Shown one piece after another: positions 6,973 to 15,157 of a stretch of DNA of 17,791 bases (its first letter is position 1; the number at the start of each line of letters is the position of its first letter). The position numbers and the translations under genes are program-made. Location: contig JAHAYQ010000175.1 in the NCBI GenBank assembly GCA_018384465.1, forward strand, positions 1 through 17,791, in the 5' to 3' direction. The DNA is from Myroides sp. (lineage in GTDB: Bacteria; Bacteroidota; Bacteroidia; Flavobacteriales; Flavobacteriaceae). The notes under the pieces are model-generated. The model saw nothing but the letters and a program-made list of their open reading frames with translations. It did not search any database and had not been told where the DNA came from.

Positions 6973-7003
6973 TAATAATTTAAGAAGCTAATATATATAT
7001 ACA

Positions 7004-10000
7004 ATGGCATCAAACAAAAAATACTGGAAAAGTGTTGAGGAGCTTAACGAGAACAGTTCTATTGTTGAGAGGCTAAGAAACAATGAGTTTGTTGAAGAAA
7101 TTCCAACTGAGGATTTTCTTGGGGATAAAAACGCCTTGTCTTCTTCATCAACAACTCGTAGAGACTTTTTAAAGTACGTTGGTTTTTCTACAGCTGCAGC
7201 TTCTTTAGCAGCTTGTGAGGGGCCAGTGGTTAAGTCTATTCCTTATGTATTTCAACCAGAAGAAATTATTCCAGGAGTTGCAGATTATTATGCAACTACT
7301 ATAGCTGATGGTTTTGATTTCGTAAACGTGTTAATTAAAACACGTGAAGGACGTCCTATTAAAGTAGAGAATAACTTTATGGAGAATGCGTTAACAGGTG
7401 CAAACGCACGTGTACACGCTTCTGTATTGTCTTTATATGATAGTTTACGCTTAAAGCAACCAAAAATTGAAGGTAAAGCTGCTTCTTGGTCAGAAGTTGA
7501 TCAAAAAATCAAAGCCAGCTTAAACAGCGCAACTGGTCAAATCGTTTTATTAACGAATACCATGGCGTCTCCATCTACCGATAAATTAATTGGTGAGTTT
7601 ACGGCTACTTATCCTAATGCTAAACACATTACTTATGATGCAGTTGGGTCAGATGCCGCTTTAGATGCTTATCAACAAGCTTATGGTGAGCGCGCTTTAG
7701 CTGATTACGATTTTGGTAAAGCAGACGTAATTGTGTCTGTAGGTGCCGATTTATTAGGTGATTGGCAAGGTGGTGGATACGATAGTGCTTATGCTAAAGC
7801 ACGCGTTCCTAAAAACGGAAAAATGTCTAAGCACATTCAGATCGAGGCAAACATGTCTTTATCAGGAGCAAATGCCGACAAACGTATTCCGTTAACTGTA
7901 GCTGAGCAAAAATTAGCCTTAGTTAAAATATATAATATTGTTACCGGTAATGCTGTAGCTGTTGGTAATACAGCAGCAGATGCTGAAATTACTAAAGCAG
8001 CACAACAATTAAAAGCCGCAGGAAGCAACGGAGTTTTAGTATCTGGATTAGATGACGTAAATGCGCAATTGTTAGTATTTGCCATCAACCAAGCTTTAGG
8101 ATCGGTTGCTTTTATGCCAGGTCAGCCTAAATACGTGCGCGGCGGTAACAACAAAGAAGTTGCACAATTAGTAAAAGATATGAATGCAGGTTTGGTACAC
8201 ACTTTAATTATGAGTGGTGTTAACCCTGTTTATTCTTTATATGAAGGAAATGCTTTTGCAGAAGGATTGAAGAAAGTAAAACTTTCTGCAGCCTTTACGT
8301 TACGCGAAGACGAAACAGCTTCGTTAACAACTATTGCAGCAGCAGCACCTCACTATTTAGAGGCTTGGGGCGATGTTCAAATGAAAAAAGGACATTACTC
8401 TATCGTTCAACCAACTATTCGTCCGTTGTTCAATACCAAACAATTCCAAGAAGGATTGTTAACATGGTTAGGGAAAACAGAAGCTTACTACGATTATTTA
8501 AAATCTGTAGGCACTGGATTTACCAACGGAAAATCATGGAATCAATTAGTACACGACGGTTTTGCTACTACAGCAACCGAAGGAACTACAGCTACTGCTT
8601 CAGCTGATTTTGCAAGTGCAGCTACTGCCTTAGCGTCAGCAAAAAGTGCTGGTGGATTTGAATTAGTATTGTATTCAAAAACTGGTATGGGTGACGGTCA
8701 GCAAGCTAACAACCCATGGTTACAAGAATTCCCTGATCCAATTACTCGTGTGTCTTGGGATAACTATTTAACCGTATCAAGAGCCGATGCAGAAGCATTG
8801 GGAATCAAAAACTATAACGTAGCAAACGGAGGTTTAAACGGATCGTATGTTACTATTAAAGTTGGGGATACGGTATTAGAAAATGTTCCTGCTTTTATTC
8901 AACCAGGACAAGCAAAAGGAACTGTTGGTTTAGCGTTTGGTTACGGACGTACATCAGCTTTAAAAGAAGAAATGCAAATAGGTGTTAATGCCTATGCTTT
9001 ATACAAAGACTTTAACAATACACAAAGTGTATCTATCGAGAAATCGAAAGGAGATCATGAATTCGCTTGTGTACAATTACAACGTACTTTAATGGGTCGT
9101 GGTGATATTGTTAAAGACACTACTCTTGAAATCTTTAATACAAAAGACGTAAAAGAATGGAATGTTAAACCACATGTATCATTAGATCACCAATTAGTTG
9201 AAGCATCAACAGTTGATATTTGGGAATCATTTGATCGTTCGGTAGGTCACCACTTCAACTTATCTATAGATTTGAACTCGTGTACAGGGTGTGGAGCGTG
9301 TGTAATTGCTTGTCATGCTGAAAACAACGTACCTGTTGTTGGAAAAGACGAAGTAAGAAGATCACGTGATATGCACTGGTTACGTATCGATAGATATTAT
9401 TCATCAGAAGATACTTTTGCTGAAGATATGGATGTGAAAGTAGCTGCAAAAGGATTAATGGACAATATCTCTACATTATCTAATTTAGAGCATCCAGCAG
9501 ATAATCCACAAGTAGCTTTCCAACCAGTAATGTGTCAGCACTGTAACCACGCACCTTGTGAAACAGTGTGTCCGGTAGCAGCTACATCTCACGGTCGTCA
9601 GGGTCAAAACCACATGGCATATAACCGTTGTGTAGGTACTCGTTACTGTGCAAACAACTGTCCGTACAAAGTACGTCGTTTCAACTGGTTCTTGTACAAT
9701 CAAAACAATGCGTTTGATTATCATATGAATGATGATTTAGGACGTATGGTATTGAACCCAGATGTTAACGTACGTTCGCGTGGTGTAATGGAGAAATGTT
9801 CATTATGTATCCAAATGACTCAAGCAACCATCTTAAAAGCGAAGAGAGAAGGAAGACAAGTAAATGCGAATGAGTTTGAAGTAGCTTGTTCTGCAGCGTG
9901 TACTTCGGGATCGATGGTGTTTGGTGACGTAAATGATAAAGAATCAGAAGTAGCTAAGCTATATGACGATAACAGAAGATATCATTTATTAGAGCATATC

Positions 10001-10048
10001 GGAACAAAACCAAACGTGTTCTACCACGTAAAAGTAAGAAATGTATAA
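7004..10048 (+). CDS. actB: Alternative complex III subunit ActB: molybdopterin-like plus iron-sulfur protein
   Basis: A 1014-residue fusion. The N-terminus has the family's KKYWKSVEEL start and a Tat motif TRRDFLKYVGFSTAAASLAAC (51-71), whose end LAAC is also lipobox-like, so a Tat-exported lipoprotein is plausible. Residues 75-700 are the molybdopterin-oxidoreductase-like part, which in this family binds no molybdenum cofactor. Residues 745-1014 are the ferredoxin-like part: C760/763/766/770, C844/847/852/856, C876/882/886 and C932/935/962/966. In the third group the expected second Cys is Thr879 (CVGTRYC), which fits one [3Fe-4S] plus three [4Fe-4S] clusters. The protein takes electrons from quinol oxidised at ActC and hands them to ActA haems. 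It lies between actA and actC with short gaps. Confidence 0.95.
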   Translation: MASNKKYWKSVEELNENSSIVERLRNNEFVEEIPTEDFLGDKNALSSSSTTRRDFLKYVGFSTAAASLAACEGPVVKSIPYVFQPEEIIPGVADYYATTIADGFDFVNVLIKTREGRPIKVENNFMENALTGANARVHASVLSLYDSLRLKQPKIEGKAASWSEVDQKIKASLNSATGQIVLLTNTMASPSTDKLIGEFTATYPNAKHITYDAVGSDAALDAYQQAYGERALADYDFGKADVIVSVGADLLGDWQGGGYDSAYAKARVPKNGKMSKHIQIEANMSLSGANADKRIPLTVAEQKLALVKIYNIVTGNAVAVGNTAADAEITKAAQQLKAAGSNGVLVSGLDDVNAQLLVFAINQALGSVAFMPGQPKYVRGGNNKEVAQLVKDMNAGLVHTLIMSGVNPVYSLYEGNAFAEGLKKVKLSAAFTLREDETASLTTIAAAAPHYLEAWGDVQMKKGHYSIVQPTIRPLFNTKQFQEGLLTWLGKTEAYYDYLKSVGTGFTNGKSWNQLVHDGFATTATEGTTATASADFASAATALASAKSAGGFELVLYSKTGMGDGQQANNPWLQEFPDPITRVSWDNYLTVSRADAEALGIKNYNVANGGLNGSYVTIKVGDTVLENVPAFIQPGQAKGTVGLAFGYGRTSALKEEMQIGVNAYALYKDFNNTQSVSIEKSKGDHEFACVQLQRTLMGRGDIVKDTTLEIFNTKDVKEWNVKPHVSLDHQLVEASTVDIWESFDRSVGHHFNLSIDLNSCTGCGACVIACHAENNVPVVGKDEVRRSRDMHWLRIDRYYSSEDTFAEDMDVKVAAKGLMDNISTLSNLEHPADNPQVAFQPVMCQHCNHAPCETVCPVAATSHGRQGQNHMAYNRCVGTRYCANNCPYKVRRFNWFLYNQNNAFDYHMNDDLGRMVLNPDVNVRSRGVMEKCSLCIQMTQATILKAKREGRQVNANEFEVACSAACTSGSMVFGDVNDKESEVAKLYDDNRRYHLLEHIGTKPNVFYHVKVRNV

Positions 10049-10082
10049 GTATAGTATTAATTAAGAAACATTATAAAGGATT

Positions 10083-11486
10083 ATGTCGTCACATTACGAA
10101 GCACCCATTAGAAAACCTTTAGTTCTTGGTGATAAAAGTTATCACGATGTAACGGTAGATGTTGCTAGACCTGTAGAGGGGCGTGCCAATAAACAATGGT
10201 GGACTGTTTTCACAATTGCCTTAATAGCATTCCTTTGGGGAGCCGGTTGTATGGCTTATACCGTAGGTACTGGTATTGGTACTTGGGGATTAAATAAAAC
10301 TGTTGGATGGGCTTGGGATATTACCAACTTTGTTTGGTGGGTAGGTATCGGTCACGCTGGTACCCTTATTTCGGCTGTATTATTATTATTCCGTCAAAAA
10401 TGGAGAATGGCCATTAACCGTTCAGCTGAGGCAATGACTATTTTCTCAGTAGTTCAGGCAGGTTTATTCCCAATCATTCACATGGGGCGTCCATGGTTAG
10501 CTTACTGGGTATTACCTATGCCAAACCAATTTGGATCACTTTGGGTGAACTTTAACTCACCCTTATTATGGGACGTATTTGCGATCTCTACTTATTTATC
10601 TGTATCATTAGTATTCTGGTGGACAGGTTTATTACCAGATTTCGCTATGTTACGTGATAGAGCAGCAACTCCATTTGCAAAAAGAATTTATTCTACTTTA
10701 TCATTTGGTTGGTCAGGTCGTGCAAAAGACTGGCAACGTTTTGAAGAAGTATCTTTGGTATTAGCTGGTTTAGCAACGCCATTAGTACTTTCGGTACACA
10801 CCATTGTATCGTTTGACTTTGCTACGTCGGTTATTCCAGGATGGCACACCACCATCTTACCGCCATACTTCGTTGCAGGAGCTATCTTCTCTGGATTTGC
10901 TATGGTAAACACCCTTTTGATCATCATGCGTAAAGTGGTAAACTTAGAAGATTATATCACCATTCAGCATATCGAGTTGATGAATATCATCATCATGATT
11001 ACCGGATCAGTGGTTGGTATTGCGTATATCACTGAGTTATGGGTAGCTTGGTATTCGGGAGTAGAGTATGAGCAATACGCTTTCTTAAACCGTGCTACAG
11101 GACCTTACTGGTGGTCGTACTGGTTAATGATGACTTGTAACGTAATTTCACCACAAGTTATGTGGTTCAAAAAAATACGTACTTCTATTATGGCATCTTT
11201 CATTATTTCGATTATTGTAAATATCGGGATGTGGTTTGAGCGTTTCGTAATTATCGTAACATCGTTACACCGTGATTACTTGCCATCGTCTTGGACAATG
11301 TTTCAACCAACGTTTGTTGATGCCGGAATTTATATTGGTACCATAGGATTCTTCTTTGTACTATTCTTATTATACTCAAGAAGTTTCCCTGTAATTGCTC
11401 AGGCAGAGGTTAAAACCATCTTAAAATCGTCAGGAGAAAATTACAAAAAAGCAAGAGAGAACGGACATCATTCACATAATCATTAA
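10083..11486 (+). CDS. actC: Alternative complex III subunit ActC: NrfD/PsrC-type quinol-oxidising membrane subunit
   Basis: A 467-residue membrane protein of about ten helices, beginning with a soluble N-terminus (MSSHYEAPIRKPLVLGDKSYHD). The NrfD-like core has GIGHAGTLIS (88-97), PIIHMGRPWLAYW (130-142) and LLWDVFAIS (161-169). His133 and Asp164 are candidates for the quinol site by analogy with PsrC and the ACIII structures. The protein oxidises menaquinol at the periplasmic side and passes electrons to ActB. It starts 34 bases after actB and ends 6 bases before actD, with a C-terminal tail NGHHSHNH rich in His. A purine-rich AAAGGA lies unusually close to the start. Two related subunits, ActC and ActF, flank ActD/ActE, as usual for this complex. 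Confidence 0.95.
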   Translation: MSSHYEAPIRKPLVLGDKSYHDVTVDVARPVEGRANKQWWTVFTIALIAFLWGAGCMAYTVGTGIGTWGLNKTVGWAWDITNFVWWVGIGHAGTLISAVLLLFRQKWRMAINRSAEAMTIFSVVQAGLFPIIHMGRPWLAYWVLPMPNQFGSLWVNFNSPLLWDVFAISTYLSVSLVFWWTGLLPDFAMLRDRAATPFAKRIYSTLSFGWSGRAKDWQRFEEVSLVLAGLATPLVLSVHTIVSFDFATSVIPGWHTTILPPYFVAGAIFSGFAMVNTLLIIMRKVVNLEDYITIQHIELMNIIIMITGSVVGIAYITELWVAWYSGVEYEQYAFLNRATGPYWWSYWLMMTCNVISPQVMWFKKIRTSIMASFIISIIVNIGMWFERFVIIVTSLHRDYLPSSWTMFQPTFVDAGIYIGTIGFFFVLFLLYSRSFPVIAQAEVKTILKSSGENYKKARENGHHSHNH

Positions 11487-11492
11487 TAAATT

Positions 11493-12017
11493 ATGAGTAC
11501 AAAAGTTATACACGTATTATACAATGATGATGATGTATTAATGGATGCAGTAAAAACAACACGTGCTGCCCATCATCACATCGAAGAGGTTTTTACACCT
11601 TTCCCAGTACACGGCCTTGATAAGGCTATGGGATTAGCACCAACGCGTTTGGCAATCTGTTCTTTTATTTATGGATTATGTGGATTAGCATTCGCTACAT
11701 ACATGATGAATTATATCATGATTCAAGATTGGCCTCAAGACATTGGTGGAAAACCAAGTTTTAGTTATATTCAAAATATGCCTTCATTTGTGCCTATTAT
11801 GTTTGAATTAACAGTATTCTTTGCAGCGCACTTAATGGTAATTACTTTCTTCTTAAGAAGTAGATTATGGCCATTTAAAAAAGCTGAAAATCCTGATGTA
11901 AGAACAACAGACGACCATTTTTTAATGGAAGTTGCCTTAACAGGAAACGAAGAAGAAGCTGTAGAATTCTTTAAAAATACTGGTGCAGTAGAAGTTAAAG
12001 TAATCGATAAACATTAG
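11493..12017 (+). CDS. actD: Alternative complex III subunit ActD (DUF3341)
   Basis: A 174-residue membrane protein matching the DUF3341 family of ACIII. A small soluble N-terminal domain (MSTKVIHVLYNDDDVLMDAV; HHHIEEVFTPFPVHGLD) is followed by two membrane helices at about 52-75 (RLAICSFIYGLCGLAFATYMM) and 98-121 (SFVPIMFELTVFFAAHLMVI), then a C-terminal tail with the acidic stretch TGNEEEAVEFFKNTGAVEVK. It has no cofactor motif and is thought to be a structural subunit between ActC and ActF. It starts 6 bases after actC and ends 8 bases before actE. A His run (AAHHHIEE) is at residues 25-32. Confidence 0.93.
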   Translation: MSTKVIHVLYNDDDVLMDAVKTTRAAHHHIEEVFTPFPVHGLDKAMGLAPTRLAICSFIYGLCGLAFATYMMNYIMIQDWPQDIGGKPSFSYIQNMPSFVPIMFELTVFFAAHLMVITFFLRSRLWPFKKAENPDVRTTDDHFLMEVALTGNEEEAVEFFKNTGAVEVKVIDKH

Positions 12018-12025
12018 TAGTAAAA

Positions 12026-12574
12026 ATGAAGACTTTAAATAAAATAGTTGCGTTGGCAGCAGTTTCAGTACTCACTACATCTTGTTTTAACAAGGACAAA
12101 CCTAACTATCAGTTATTTCCTGATATGTACAAGTCGGTAGCATACGAAACATATTCTGAATCAGACGCATTTAAGAACGGAAAAGAAGGCCAAGTTCCAG
12201 CAGAAGGTTCTGTACCTCGCGGATTTATGCCAGATGAATACGATAGTTCACCTGAAAGTTTAGCCTTAGCTAAAGTAAATTTAAAATCGCCTTTAGATTC
12301 AATCACTGATAAAGATATCAACGAAGCTAAAGCGTTATATACTATTTACTGTGCTTTGTGCCATGGTGATATGGGAGACGGAAAAGGTAATTTAGTTAAA
12401 AGAGAAAAATTCCTGGGAGTACCAAGCTATGCAGAACGCGAGTTAACAGAAGGTGGTATTTATCACGTAGTAACTTACGGACTAAACTCAATGGGATCAC
12501 ATAAAAACCAAATGACACAACATGAAAGATGGTTGGTTTCGGCTTATGTGTTAAAATTGAAATCGGAATTATAA
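12026..12574 (+). CDS. actE: Alternative complex III subunit ActE: monohaem cytochrome c lipoprotein
   Basis: A 182-residue periplasmic cytochrome c. The signal peptide ends in lipobox LTTSC, so Cys20 is probably lipidated. The long N-terminal segment 21-100 carries family features (YKSVAYETY, RGFMPDEYDSSPESLALA). The haem site CALCH is at 109-113, followed by GDMGDGKGNLVKRE; the sixth ligand is probably Met156 or Met163 in YGLNSMGSHKNQM. It binds near ActA and helps carry electrons towards the oxidase. It starts 8 bases after actD; the gap to actF is 27 bases. It differs from the N-terminal monohaem domain of ActA, so the operon encodes two separate monohaem domains. Confidence 0.93.
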   Translation: MKTLNKIVALAAVSVLTTSCFNKDKPNYQLFPDMYKSVAYETYSESDAFKNGKEGQVPAEGSVPRGFMPDEYDSSPESLALAKVNLKSPLDSITDKDINEAKALYTIYCALCHGDMGDGKGNLVKREKFLGVPSYAERELTEGGIYHVVTYGLNSMGSHKNQMTQHERWLVSAYVLKLKSEL

Positions 12575-12601
12575 TTGTAAAACTTATTTGAAAGTTTAGA
12601 T

Positions 12602-13924
12602 ATGTACACATTTTCAGGCAAATTAAAAACCTTTTCTTTTATTCTGATGGCTTTGGGTATTATGGGAATCGCTTACGGTTTCTTAACAACACCTAAAACA
12701 GTAGAAGAGGTGGAAGTAATTTTAAGCGAACAACACCATGACGGTCATGGATCGCACGATGCACACGCAGCTGTGACTCATGATGAGGCACAACAGCACG
12801 ATGCGCACGCAGAACATACAAAACATTTAGAACACGTATTACACCAGTTACAAAATAAACCTTGGGCTGCTGTATATGTTGGTTGTATCTTCTTTATGTT
12901 GATTTCTTTAGGGATATTTACCTTTAACCAAATACAATATGCTGCTTCAGCAGGATGGTCACCAGTATTATTCCGTGTAATGGAAGGTTTATCTGCATAC
13001 TTATTACCGGGATCAATTTTGTTCTTCCTTTTATTATTAGCAAGTTCAGCTCACTTGAACCACTTGTTCATTTGGATGGATGCTGATGTAGTGGCAGACG
13101 ATGTTATCATTCAAGGAAAAACAGGTTATTTAAATATTCCTTTCTTCTTAATAAGAGCGGTTATCTTTTTAGCAGGTTGGAACTTGTTTAGATATTTATC
13201 TCGCAAAAACTCATTAGCTTTAGATGAAACAGGTGATTTAACGTATTATAAGAAAAACTTTAAGTTAGCTGCAGGATATTTAGTATTCTTTATCATTACA
13301 GAATCAATAATGTCTTGGGACTGGATTATGTCTATTGACACTCACTGGTACTCAACATTATTTGGATGGTATGTGTTTGCATCATTCTTTGTAACAGCTA
13401 TTACAATAATTGCTTTGGTGACCTTATATTTGAAAAATAACGGACATTTAGATTTTGTAAATACATCACATATACACGATTTAGCAAAATTCATGTTTGG
13501 TTTGTCTATTTTCTGGACATACTTATGGTTTTCTCAGTTCATGTTACAGTGGTATTCAAACATTCCGGAAGAGGTAACCTACTTTATCTTTAGAATAGAA
13601 GAATACAATTTACCATTCTTCGGTATGTTAGGTTTAAATTTCTTATTACCAATATTATTGTTAATCAATACAGACTTTAAACGTTTGTCTTGGATTATTG
13701 TAATGGCAGGTATCTGTATCATTGTAGGTCACTATTTAGACTTCTTTGTTATGATTATGCCAGGTACAGTAGGTGCATCTTGGTTTATCGGCGCAGCTGA
13801 AATAGGTTCAGTTTTATTCTTCGGTGGATTGTTTATCTTTGTTGGATTCTCAGCATTAGCAAAAGCACCATTGTTAGTTAAGAATAATCCATTGGGAGAA
13901 GAAAGTAAACATTTTCATTATTAA
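12602..13924 (+). CDS. actF: Alternative complex III subunit ActF: NrfD-like membrane subunit with His-rich insert
   Basis: A 440-residue membrane protein of about ten helices, homologous to ActC in fold. The first helix is at 11-29; it is followed by a loop that is very rich in histidine (residues 45-81, twelve His among 37 residues, e.g. HHDGHGSHDAH and HAEHTKHLEH), then the remaining helices from about 88 on (VYVGCIFFMLISLGIF). Motifs include SAHLNHLFIWMD (149-160), ESIMSWDWIMSIDTHWYST (234-252) and IVGHYLDFFVMIMP (374-387). ActF is taken to be structural or proton-conducting rather than the quinol site. It ends KHFHY and is followed by coxB after 19 bases. Flavobacterial relatives also carry His-rich loops, as far as I recall. 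Confidence 0.93.
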   Translation: MYTFSGKLKTFSFILMALGIMGIAYGFLTTPKTVEEVEVILSEQHHDGHGSHDAHAAVTHDEAQQHDAHAEHTKHLEHVLHQLQNKPWAAVYVGCIFFMLISLGIFTFNQIQYAASAGWSPVLFRVMEGLSAYLLPGSILFFLLLLASSAHLNHLFIWMDADVVADDVIIQGKTGYLNIPFFLIRAVIFLAGWNLFRYLSRKNSLALDETGDLTYYKKNFKLAAGYLVFFIITESIMSWDWIMSIDTHWYSTLFGWYVFASFFVTAITIIALVTLYLKNNGHLDFVNTSHIHDLAKFMFGLSIFWTYLWFSQFMLQWYSNIPEEVTYFIFRIEEYNLPFFGMLGLNFLLPILLLINTDFKRLSWIIVMAGICIIVGHYLDFFVMIMPGTVGASWFIGAAEIGSVLFFGGLFIFVGFSALAKAPLLVKNNPLGEESKHFHY

Positions 13925-13943
13925 TATTTAAAGTAATAAACAA

Positions 13944-15128
13944 ATGACGAGTTTATTAATAATAGTTATAGTAGCTTTATTAGGAATTGCAGTATGGCAA
14001 TTGACTAAGATTTTTGACCTAACCCAAACCAAGCGATTTGTTGGAGAGGAGTATAAGTCTGAAGTTGCTACCGATAAAGACAATAATATCAACGGATATT
14101 TAATGTTTGGTTTTTTGGCATTCATCTACATATTAACTATTTATAGTTGTGTGAAATGGGGATATATGCCATTAATTGACAACCCAGCTTCAGAGCATGG
14201 TAAAGATGTTGATATGTTGATGTGGCTTTCATTAGGAGTTATTTTCTTTGTACAATTCATTACCCAGTTTTTATTACACTATTTTGCGTTTGCTTACCGT
14301 GGAAATAAAGATCGCAAAGCTATTTTCTACGCAGATAACGATAAGTTAGAATTTGTATGGACCATTATTCCTGTGATTGTTTTATCAGGATTGATCTTAT
14401 ACGGATTGTACGCATGGAACAACATTATGTACTACGAAGAAGACGAAGAAGTATTGTATGTTGAAGTATATGCTAAGCAATTTGGTTGGGATATTCGTTA
14501 CTCAGGAAACGACAACGTATTAGGAAAAGCCAACGTACGTTTTATTGAAGGAGTAAATGCAGTAGGGGTAGACATGTCTGATCCAAATGCACAAGACGAT
14601 ATCTTAGCAAAAGAATTACGTTTACCAGTAGGAAAAAAAGTAGTGATTAAAATGCGTTCACAAGACGTATTACACTCGGCATACTTCCCTCATTTCCGTG
14701 CACAAATGAACTGTGTTCCAGGTATGGTTACGCAATTTGTAATGACACCAACGGTTACAACAACCGAAATGAGAGAGCGTGAAGAAATTGTACACAGAGT
14801 TAACAAAATTAACGAAGCTCGTAACAAACAAAGTAGAAAGTTAGTTGAGCAAGGAGAGCCAGGTCTTGACGCATACGTTTTTGATTACGTATTATTATGT
14901 AACAAAATTTGCGGACGTTCGCACTACAACATGCAAGCAAAGGTTATTGTTGAAACAGAACAAGAGTTTAAAGAATGGTTAAGTCAACAAGCAACTTTAG
15001 GAAAACAAGTTGCTGAAGAAAAGGCTGGTGCTGCACCGGCTGTTGAACCAACACCAGCTCCTGAGCAGATTGAAGAACCACAAATTGTTGTAGATACTAC
15101 AGCAGTAATTGCTCAAGTAATTAGATAA
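13944..15128 (+). CDS. coxB: Cytochrome c oxidase subunit II (CuA subunit) with extra helices and an insertion
   Basis: A 394-residue protein that receives electrons at its dinuclear CuA centre. The ligands are H244 (DVLHSAYFPHF), C319 and C323 (CNKICGRSHYNM), H327 and M330. The position between the cysteines that is usually Glu is Lys321; that ligand acts through its backbone, so function should remain. Four membrane helices (about 2-19, 51-71, 93-115, 137-157) replace the usual two, adding an N-terminal pair. Between MTPTVTTTEM and AYVFDYVLLC a charged insertion of about 35-40 residues (276-309, RERE...NKQSRKLVEQGE) lengthens the region before the CuA loop. The tail 355-394 is Pro/Ala/Glu-rich. 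The operon position, just after actF, fits an ACIII-oxidase supercomplex. Confidence 0.93.
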   Translation: MTSLLIIVIVALLGIAVWQLTKIFDLTQTKRFVGEEYKSEVATDKDNNINGYLMFGFLAFIYILTIYSCVKWGYMPLIDNPASEHGKDVDMLMWLSLGVIFFVQFITQFLLHYFAFAYRGNKDRKAIFYADNDKLEFVWTIIPVIVLSGLILYGLYAWNNIMYYEEDEEVLYVEVYAKQFGWDIRYSGNDNVLGKANVRFIEGVNAVGVDMSDPNAQDDILAKELRLPVGKKVVIKMRSQDVLHSAYFPHFRAQMNCVPGMVTQFVMTPTVTTTEMREREEIVHRVNKINEARNKQSRKLVEQGEPGLDAYVFDYVLLCNKICGRSHYNMQAKVIVETEQEFKEWLSQQATLGKQVAEEKAGAAPAVEPTPAPEQIEEPQIVVDTTAVIAQVIR

Positions 15129-15157
15129 TTTGTTTTTTACCCAATAAAATAATTAGT

